NCBI GenBank assembly: GCA_009746045.1
Contig: RPFO01000447.1
Coordinates: 30,001 to 50,000, forward strand
Direction: 5' to 3'
DNA from: Mesostigma viride
Taxonomy: Eukaryota > Streptophyta > Mesostigmatophyceae > Mesostigmatales > Mesostigmataceae
Length of the DNA: 20,000 nt
Both the position numbers and the translations under genes were made by a program. Below the pieces are notes generated by a model. The model saw only the letters and a list, made by a program, of their open reading frames with translations. It did not search any database and was not told where the DNA came from. Below are positions 8,801-14,960 of this stretch, in pieces. Each line of letters starts with the position of its first letter. Position 1 is the stretch's first letter.

Positions 8801-8888
8801 TCGCGTATTTTACCGCCGCGTATTTTACACCCCCCACGTATAATACGCGTATTTTAGGTCCGCGTATTATACCCCGTACCCGTATTTG

Positions 8889-9011
8889 CCATACCATCCG
8901 ACACCGCCGTGGCGCCGTCTCCTCCTTGCCGGCCATGCATCTTGCCCGCACAGACCAGGTGAATACCGATGTGGGCCCTGCGGGCGGGCATAGGACTGGC
9001 CAACCAGGGAG
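8889..9011 (+). mobile_element. Dismembered LINE copy, part 2
   Basis: Resumes exactly where 7195 stopped (CATACCATCCGACACCGCC) and runs through CTTGCCCGCACAGACCAGGTG and GATGTGGGCCCTGCGGGCGG to AACCAGGGAG at 9002-9011. Two extra segments distinguish it from intact copies: GCGCCGT-like bases near 8912 and GCAT at about 8938 (CCATGCATCTT). A minus-strand LINE follows immediately. Confidence 0.85.
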
Positions 9012-9376
9012 TAAGTAAGTAAGTACTTGCAGGTCATGCGCAAAGGCATGCCACGGAGTACTAGATGCTAATCTCATTAGAAAAATAATTACACAAAAGT
9101 TCAAACAAATATCGTCTGCATCATCCCCCAACCGTTAGGCACTAGATGGGGATGTAATCCTCATCCGAGCTGTCCTCTACTGTAATGGCAGACGAGGCGG
9201 TAGTGTAGCGGCTATCCTCAGCAGGACCAATAACCTCCACCTGCGGACTTCTCACCCCTGACCCTGGCTAGCCAACGGGCTGCGGGGCCCGTGGGGAGAA
9301 AACAAGAGCATACCCCTCGGGAAGGCGCTTATCGCAGTCTGATGGCAGCCCATTTCTCCTTGTCAATCATGCGGGA
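9012..9376 (-). mobile_element. Nested LINE copy with 9-10 bp duplication
   Basis: Minus-strand subfamily A copy: AAGT-type tail at 9012-9027, full 3' UTR, and C-terminal coding region in antisense to CAATCATGCGGGA. It is flanked by AACCAGGGAG at 9002-9011 and 9377-9386, a target-site duplication in the interrupted plus-strand LINE. Small extra segments relative to other copies include GA near 9063, GCA in CCTCAGCAGGACC (about 9217-9224), and bases near 9250 and 9338. Confidence 0.88.
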
Positions 9377-9485
9377 AACCAGGGAGACACCTCCTCCTAT
9401 GGCAGGGTCCCCGCGGCTTGTCCCGTCGCAACCCACTGGCAAACTTACGTGCGCCACGCACCGACGCGGCGCGACCCGGACCTAT
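9377..9485 (+). mobile_element. Dismembered LINE copy, part 3
   Basis: Continues part 2 after the nested copy: AACCAGGGAGACACCTCCTC, the region reading QPTGKL, and GCGCGACCCGGACCTAT. It stops at 9485. The LINE sequence that should follow, GTGACACAA.TGCTTGA, resumes at 11264. An extra GCGGC interrupts CCCCTTGTCCC near 9411. Confidence 0.85.
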
Positions 9486-9538
9486 TGTTAAGCCTCCCAC
9501 GGTCCTAAATTTAGGACTTTGTCCTAAATCGTCCTAGT

Positions 9539-9700
9539 GGTCACTATAACCGAGGTACCGGGGGGGGGGGGTCACTATATGGACCGTACCCCATGTCCAC
9601 CGTACCCGGCATGATGTACCCGACCCGTGGTACCGGCACATGGTACCCGGATTCCGTACCCGGGTACCGGGTATAATGGCGGGAAAGTAGGTACCTCGAC
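9539..9700. repeat. GTACC-rich palindromic block with G12 run
   Basis: GGTCACTATA is repeated at 9539 and 9570 on either side of GAGGTACC and a run of 12 G (9560-9571). Downstream, GTACC/GGTAC occurs about ten times in 130 bases (CCGTACCC, GTACCCGG, GGTACCGG, GTACCCGGGTACC). The block is rich in short self-complementary motifs, so many alternative hairpins are possible. No gene. Confidence 0.75.
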
Positions 9701-11223
9701 CAAAAATATAACCGATTTTGGAGCGAAAAAGTGGGTGCGGGAATGAAGTGAGGTGGATATGGCGACCTGACAATCGTGGCCGGCGTTTTCACGTGCGTTT
9801 ATCATTTCGGGCGCCCAGTAGCAAAAACGAAAGGTTGTTAGTTATGCTTAAAGGCTGTGAATATTTTCTGCGCAAGTTTTTATGTGTAGCGCTGTAGCAC
9901 AGCGGCACAACACAAATGGGTCGCAGATCGCCTGCTCGCGGAGGGTCGATTTTGGCACAAACATGTTAGTGTATTAGCAATGGTGGTGCGAATCAAGCCA
10001 GGAAATTTTTGTGGACGATTTTTATTATAGTCTGGAGTTTAGAAACGGAGTATTTGACATGGGAGCGCCTGGGCCGTGATATTCTTGCCCGATTTCCATT
10101 GTCGACCATGTTTTAGGGACGTTCAGGCTGGGCAGCGAGCGCACCTTATAGGTCTTCACTTTCGGTATTTCTTGGACCTAGAACGCAGCACAAGCGTGGT
10201 TTATATCATTGTCGAACCGGTTGGCCAGCTTTGGTGCGCTCAGCTCTCGGAAAGCTGACCTCGCTGCGGATTTCAGCGACTTTTTTGCAACCATCTGGAA
10301 TGAGGCGACGTAAGTAGCAGGTACGTGCCGGGTTGTCCTAGATCATGAGTGTAACTGGCAACGCTGTCGTGGTGTTTTGAGTCAGCCAGCTATGCCTAAA
10401 AAGAGGGGACGCTCTCTGTGCACATAACTGTCACACATAGTTGGTTTACGTCATACAATTTTTTACGTCTCTATCTTCGTCGTCCGCTGCAGCTAAAACA
10501 CACATGCGTAAGAGCAGTTTTACTCATGTGTTAGTTATAAACCATGGTCCTATGGCCTGCAGTCGTTCAGGGTGTTCTCAGACAGTATATACAGTATGGT
10601 TTACGTGTTACATGCACCCTGAATTCGCTCACAAAGCGTTGCATGTTAGCACACCGTTGTTTTGTAACTTGATTTGGCTGCATTCATGTGTTAGTTGCAA
10701 TGCAAATGCATTGTTTTTTCATCGCTGGGTGGTGGCCAGCATGTCCGTGATGTCAAAGAAGGTTTGGCATATGCTTAGAGAAAGTTTACCGCAAGGGGTG
10801 GGCCATGTTCAAGCCGGGCAACCTCAGCAACCATGCAACCGTATATTGCATTACCTGCACCATCTGTGACACCGTTAAGCACGCGTATATATAGAGGCAG
10901 CCACAGCAGGGTATGGCCTTGTTATGCGCTGCCCCGCCATCCCAAGGCCTCGTAGGGTCCCCTAGCGCTTGTAAGATGCTCAAGGGACCGTGTGGATAGC
11001 ATGGTCATGCGTTGACACTAATTGGTCCTAATGGTCCTAAAACCCACATTTTGGCCAAATTCGCGCTTTGAGGTCTGGCAGGTGGCAGGGCCCATTCATG
11101 CACTAAATGTAATTAGTTGACCCCAGGTTTTTGATAGAAACTAAAAAAGTGTGTTATCTGTCATGGGCACGAATGCCAGGGTCAAATTTTAATGTTTGCA
11201 TATATATATTTTAATTCCACTTG
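9701..11223. other. Interior of the unclassified element, no clear gene
   Basis: I see no supportable coding region. The longest plus-strand frame (10441-10869, 142 codons) has no recognisable motif. An overlapping frame at about 10808-10890 reads KPGNLSNHATVYCITCTICD, a Cys-rich segment that might be a decayed zinc finger. A TATA-like GTATATATAG lies at 10883-10892. A direct repeat TCATGTGTTAGTT occurs at about 10523 and 10684. Confidence 0.4.
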
Positions 11224-11254
11224 GTCCTAAATTTAGGACTTTTACTGGGAAGAT

Positions 11255-11520
11255 GGACACTATGTGACACAATTGCTTGAGGATGCAGGGCTTCTGGGAT
11301 GGTTTTGTACTCCGCGCCCGCATTGAGACAAGGAGAAATGGGCTGCCGTCTGCGATAAGCACCTAAGTTCCTGTCCTTCCTGTGGGGCATGCTCCTGTTT
11401 TCTCCCCACGGGCCCCGCAGCCAATTGGTAGAATGCAGGGTAGAAGTAATCAGGTGGAGGTTATTATTGCCCCTAGCTGAGGATCGACGCTACACTACCG
11501 CCTCGTCTGCCATTACGGTA
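11255..11520 (+). mobile_element. Dismembered LINE copy, part 4
   Basis: CTATGTGACACAATTGCTTG continues part 3, then the C-terminal coding region (RARM...KEKWAA...DKHL equivalents) to CTGCCATTACGGTA. The sequence is eroded: extra bases around 11365-11385 (AAGTTCCTGTCCTTC-like), CAATTGGTAGAATG at 11412, and TAGCT near 11475 break the frame. It stops at 11520, and the following bases, TTACAGTA..GGACAGCTC, resume at 13711. Confidence 0.82.
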
Positions 11521-11522
11521 GA

Positions 11523-12088
11523 TTAATTCATTAATTAACTAAACTTGTGCTCCCGTTGGTTGGTTGGGGAGTCACCGAGCACCGGATCGAGTGCTTTTAA
11601 TCCCTGTATGTGCACAACACGAAGAAAGGGCAGAGACCCCCTTCAGTCTCATTCATGCCAGAGGCATGCCACAGCAGCAATCAGACACGATAGACGATCC
11701 GGCAAGTTCTGTGCATGGGTGCAATAAGACCCGTGTGAGCATATATCATAACAATTAAGGAGTGACAGTGGGCAAAGTAAGCTAATCATAGCCAGGACGT
11801 AGCATGGCTGGCTGTACAGGGCTAAGCTTAGGCTATGGCTGGTTGTGTACCGTGCGTTTAGCAGTGCACGTGGGCTAGGTATCAGTGCCAGCACGGCTTA
11901 AGGCAAACATTCTAGGCATGGCCAGGCTGCCAGGGCGGCAGTGACTACCAATGATTCACTCTAGGGCTATGCTAGCCCGCAGGGGGCGTCCACATCTTGT
12001 GGTTCGGATCAATAGGTCCCTGCCCCTCCAGTACACCTTTGGCTTCTCAGGGGTCCTGCTTATGGTGGAGGTATTCAGGTGCCACAGG
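11523..12088. other. Non-coding stretch within the 2.2-kb insertion
   Basis: No credible gene. Short open frames on both strands are unremarkable in composition. Words such as CATGGC, GGCTGG and GCATGCC recur around 11800-11930, but I see no regular repeat. A palindromic TTAATTCATTAATTAACTAA opens the segment. Confidence 0.4.
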
Positions 12089-12248
12089 AGTTAGGTTAAT
12101 ATATTGTGCGGAAACCTTTTGCCACTTAATTGGCTTCTAACGTTCCGCACAATATTACCAGCGATAACCACTCGCTGGTACACTCAAGTTTATGCCGGCC
12201 GGCATGAACTCGAGTGGCAAAAGGTTTCCGCACAATATTAACCTAACT
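12089..12248. repeat. MITE-like foldback element, copy 1
   Basis: The outer arms at 12089-12126 and 12213-12248 are inverted copies of about 36 bases (AGTTAGGTTAATA, then TTGTGCGGAAACC and TTTTGCCACT), differing mainly by a 2-base bulge. A third, inverted part of the same arm (CGTTCCGCACAATATTACC, 12141-12159) lies inside, so the left arm can also fold on that. Two more hairpins sit in the middle: ACCAGCGA-taaccac-TCGCTGGT (12158-12180) and a near-palindrome centred on CCGGCCGG (12181-12214). There are no coding traces. The structure resembles a MITE or a nested pair of them. Confidence 0.75.
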
Positions 12249-12262
12249 AATAACTATAAGAC

Positions 12263-12310
12263 CTTGACCCTTGCGGGGCGCAGGTTCGAATCCACTTGGA
12301 AGCGGATTAT
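12263..12310 (+). other. tRNA-like B box / possible tRNA-Ser relic
   Basis: CTTGACCCTTGCGGGGCGCAGG then TTCGAATCC (12263-12293) resembles the variable arm plus T arm of a eukaryotic serine tRNA: GCAGGTTCGAATCC is the usual T-arm start and B-box sequence. The 3' side (ACTTGGAAGC) does not close the T stem well and no matching acceptor stem is found upstream. GAGTGGCAAAAGG at 12212 is vaguely A-box-like. It is most likely a tRNA-derived scrap (as in a SINE) or chance, not a functional tRNA. Confidence 0.3.
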
Positions 12311-12346
12311 TTGGGGAATTTATAATTCGTTCTGATTTGGCACCCG

Positions 12347-12490
12347 GTTCATATATTCATATGTACGCACAGGACGTACCGCTCATATTCACATCATATT
12401 TGCGCACAGGAGGTCAGGAGCGCGCATATTCATATCGATATCTGTGCACAGGAGCGCTCGTATTCGATCATATTCATATCTACGGGTGCT
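12347..12490 (+). repeat. Irregular CATATTCATAT minisatellite
   Basis: Four degenerate units start with CATATATTCATAT, CATATTCACAT, CATATTCATATCGATAT and CATATTCATAT. The first three are each followed by GCACAGGA and a CGCT/CGCG segment. Unit length is about 40-45 bases. It lies between the two foldback copies. No function is evident. Confidence 0.6.
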
Positions 12491-12540
12491 CTGATCGAAC
12501 CTAGTGATTCGTCCTCGCCCCAAGAGGCTAGGTTTTAGTC

Positions 12541-12643
12541 AGGTTAATATAATTGTGCGGAAACCTTTTGCCACTTGGCTTCTAAGGTTCCGCACAATAA
12601 TATTACCATCGATAACCACTCGCTGGTACACTCAAGTTCATGC
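12541..12643. repeat. MITE-like foldback element, copy 2 (lacks right arm)
   Basis: It matches copy 1 from AGGTTAATAT through TTGTGCGGAAACCTTTTGCC, TGGCTTCTAAGGTTCCGCAC, ATTACC, the CGATAACCACTCGCTGGTAC hairpin and ACTCAAGTT.ATGC, then stops. The outer right arm of copy 1 is absent. Within it, 12541-12567 and 12584-12607 form an inverted repeat of about 24 bases. Comparing the copies shows small differences: TAAT in copy 1 near 12127 and extra TAA/AT in the arms. Confidence 0.72.
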
Positions 12644-13700
12644 TACAGGTCGCGTCGCTGCTTCTAGCTGCTGAGCGGGGGTCAGGTCGTCGTCCAGCGT
12701 CCAGGTCGGAGGTCGTGCAATTACCTCTTGCGACGAGAAAGGAACCGGTGCTTGTCCTCAGGCTGGGAGGGGAAGGTGCATGAGCAGGATTGGTGGGGGA
12801 GACGCCTTGTCCCGTGATCGAGTGGGGCCCTGGAAGGCGGTGGCACCCACGCAGTTCGATACCCCACCTACCAGTCCCCATTACAGCAGATGTAGGCCTG
12901 CAACCAAAAATGATTGCGTTGTTACATCCATTGTTTCGTGAAAGTCAGTTGCCGCTTTTATTCGAGGTCTTTTGGATCAATAAGTGATTGAGAAAGTTCT
13001 ACGTGGCGGATCGAGGACCTGCGACCTAAAATGGTTGTCTAGAACATTGGTAGAGCCCTCATTCATTCGTCGTGGCCTGATCCACGTGGGGCTATTATCT
13101 GATTGGTCCTGTCCTGCCTCAGGTCCTAAATGGTCCTTTATGACGCCATGCAGTGTGGACCAAGATTCAGTGACGCTTCATTCATATAGATTAATTTTGC
13201 CAGACTGGCCTAGCTAGATGTGCTGTTCTGTTAAGCATGACTGTTAAGCTAATAGAGTGGTGGAGGAATCTTACCTTGAGAACCTGTGATCTGATATTTG
13301 GTCCACTTCAGGCTAACGTTGTGAGCATGCATGACATGCACGCTGATATTAGACGTCTTGGTCGCCATTGTTGGAACGTTTGTTATGACGTATACTACAG
13401 TCATGGTTTAATAAATAAAAGCTAAGCTTTGTTCATCCAACCCTAGCTAGCCCCCTTGCTTGCCAAACGACCGGCATTAGTTCAGTTCAACAGATAGTGT
13501 CGTGGATACCTCGATGTCAAGTTGTGTCTGCAACGGCTGTGGTAACCACTGAGCCGAGCATTCCGCTGTTGAATTTTCATCTCGATATTTCCCTGGAACC
13601 TTGACTGAAGGCTGGTTCTCAAGAATCAGCGACCCAGGTAAAAAGATCGCCTTTACTCCTGTGACACGTTTCTCACTTTGGATGATTTCATAGTGGATCA
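12644..13700. other. Featureless part of the 2.2-kb insertion
   Basis: No recognisable gene. The minus-strand frame 13477-13701 (74 codons, containing KRVTGVKAIFLPGSLILENQ) and the frame 12603-12881 resemble nothing I know. GGTCCTAAATGGTCC at 13121 echoes the GGTCCTAAA words of the 9486-11254 element. GATTAATTT at 13189 and AATAAATAAAAGC at 13410 are AT-rich spots without clear meaning. Confidence 0.4.
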
Positions 13701-13710
13701 TTTTTAGTCG

Positions 13711-13907
13711 TTACAGTATAGGACAGCTCAGGTGAGGTCTGAGGATTATATCCCCCTCTATAGTGACTATATGGGTTGGTGGGGCATGATGCAGACGATT
13801 TTCTGATTCTGGTTTGTAACTTTCGATCGTGTTATTTTTCTAATGAGATTAGCATAGTGTTCCGTGGCATGCCCATGCGCACGACACGTAGCAAGTATAC
13901 TTACTTT
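13711..13907 (+). mobile_element. Dismembered LINE copy, part 5: 3' UTR and tail
   Basis: The end of the copy that begins at 6771: TTACAGTATAGGACAGCTCA, the acidic C-terminal codons, a subfamily B 3' UTR (TTTGTAACTTTCG...), TAATGAGATTAGCATAGT and the CGACACG..CAAGTATACTTACTTTA tail. It contains an extra ATCG at 13824-13829 (TCG-A-TCG), TAG near 13890 and TA in the tail. The LINE pieces of this copy sum to about 1.1 kb spread over 7.1 kb. Confidence 0.85.
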
Positions 13908-14960
13908 ATAGTAGGTCCGTACCGGGCTGACTGCGTCACTCCGGCGCTCCCCTAGCTAGCTGCACATCGGGGTGTGGCCGGCAAGCCGGGCTGTGTGCTC
14001 GATCTCCCCATATCTATTCATCATTATGACCAGGACGTGGACTATATTATGAGGCGTGCACACGCCCGCTTTGCCCGGGTCGAAGGGGCGCCCGCCGGGG
14101 ATTGAGATCACGGAGTACGCCAGCTACGGCGGGGTTGACCGGCCACCCTACCCGGCAAGGCGGCAACTGAGCGATCTGATCTACACTGATGACACGGCGC
14201 TCACGGAGACCCCGGGGTCCGGACACCCAACTCTGGCTAGATAGTGTTCTTGTCACTGGAAGCGCGCAGGGCCGGGTGGGGCTTATGATCAGCAAGAAAA
14301 CGGAGGTCCGTCGTGGCCATCGGCTTCCCCGCTGGGACCACCCCACTCCACCCTCCTCCTGCTGGACGGCAGCCCCGTCCCCCCAGCGACTCGCTTCAAG
14401 CTCCTTGGCAGCTGGCTCCCCTCCACAGCCGACAACATCAACACCCGCATTCAGTTGTCCAGGCCTGGGCGGCCCTCCGCCGCCTCGACAGGTTCTGCAT
14501 GGACATGTCGCTACGACGCTACCTGCATGACTATAGTGAGCAGCGCAAGCCCATTCTGTTCAAGGCCCTTGTTGTCCTTGCCAACACCCTCCTTCTTTAC
14601 GGCTGCTGAGGCCCTCGGCGTGGACCCTACAGTAGGGCCGACCAGGCGCTGAGCAGCTTGACGGCACTGCAGTCACTCAAATGCTCCGTCACATCCTGAG
14701 TCGGCGTCCGCTTACTCGGCTGCCAAATGCGCACCCGCTGCGAGCCGAGCTCTACTGCGACCGGAGCTCCCTCTTGTCACCCATGGACCGGCCATCCGAG
14801 TGATCCGACTGTCACCGCCGTCTCCTCGATTTACCGGCCAACTTGCCCTGGCGCAAAGACCAGGTGAATACCGATGTGGGCCCTGCGGGTGGGCTTAGGA
14901 CTGGCGCGCCCGAACCAGGTATAGACTGATCACCTCCTCAGCTATTATGGCAGGGTCCCC
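13908..14960 (+). mobile_element. LINE copy with RT palm, split by piggyBac-like element
   Basis: This copy extends further 5' than the others. Around 13990-14025 a frame reads CSISPYLFIIMTRTW, the (QG)CxisPyLF RT motif that precedes the catalytic box, followed by YIMRRAHARFARVEGAPPGI, EITEYASYGGVD and LSDLIYTDDTALTETPGS, with YTDD at 14182-14193 in place of FADD. Further on, KKTEV, GSW, QAWAALRRLDRF, HILxxGVR and FAGH equivalents are present but spread over all three frames by many small insertions. It starts directly after the previous LINE's tail and stops at GGCAGGGTCCCC. The continuation is at 16668. Confidence 0.85.

Larger units (their letters stand above)
7196..8888 (+). mobile_element. 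hAT-type DNA transposon relic inserted in LINE
   Basis: This 1.69-kb insertion splits the LINE exactly between CTTGTCACC and CATACCATCC. It contains the N-terminal part of an hAT transposase in two inferred exons and no catalytic domain, so it is an internally deleted or decayed derivative. Both ends carry clusters of TACGCG/GTACG motifs: about 7205-7295 (GTACGCCGTACGG, GTACGCGTACTTTAC, AATACGCGG) and 8800-8885 (several CGCGTATTTTA). Subterminal repeats of this kind are common in hAT elements. I could not find a clean 8-bp target duplication or perfect terminal inverted repeats, so the precise ends are uncertain by a few bases. Confidence 0.7.
9486..11254. mobile_element. Unclassified 1.77-kb element (insertion in LINE)
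   Basis: This segment sits precisely between two adjacent bases of the LINE. The left flank is GGACCTAT (9478-9485) and the right flank GGACACTAT (11255-11263), an 8-bp duplication with one extra base if real. Near each end is the perfect palindrome GTCCTAAATTTAGGAC (9502-9517 and 11224-11239), and the outermost 15 bases share CCTCCCA/CTTCCCA when read inward. The interior is AT-rich with no recognisable transposase. It holds a GGTACC-rich block (9550-9700) and several GGTCCTAA motifs (about 11024 and 11033). An 8-bp duplication would suit an hAT-type non-autonomous element, but the class is not shown by the sequence. Confidence 0.55.
11521..13710. mobile_element. Unclassified 2.2-kb insertion in LINE
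   Basis: It lies between TTACGGTA (11513-11520) and TTACAGTA (13711-13718), an 8-bp duplication with one mismatch at the correct place in the LINE. The ends are GATTAATTCATTAATTAAC on the left and TTTTTAGTCG on the right, without a convincing terminal inverted repeat. Contents: two copies of a foldback repeat (12089-12248 and 12541-12643), a tRNA-like B box, an irregular CATATTCATAT minisatellite, and otherwise featureless sequence. No transposase is recognisable. It may be a composite of more than one insertion. Confidence 0.5.

Noticed and set aside
9534-9805. Three overlapping minus-strand frames with Pro/Arg/Gly-rich sequence
   Set aside because: They come from the GTACC palindrome cluster; all are short and overlapping, with no domain.
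10441-10869. 142-codon plus-strand frame in the unclassified element
   Set aside because: No recognisable motif, no splice or promoter support, and a size expected by chance. Only a neighbouring frame hints at a Cys-rich segment, reported separately with low interest.
12150-12310. A complete tRNA gene reading from the A-box-like GAGTGGCAAAAGG to the B box
   Set aside because: No acceptor stem pairs, and the T stem is not closed on the 3' side. The A-box-like sequence is part of the foldback arm.
12603-12881. 92-codon minus-strand frame
   Set aside because: It runs into the foldback repeat and has low-complexity Ser/Pro/Arg content without homology signals I can recognise.
13477-13701. 74-codon minus-strand frame with KRVTGVKAIFLPG
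   Set aside because: The composition is protein-like, but no family is recognised and it ends at the edge of the insertion. Not enough to call a gene.
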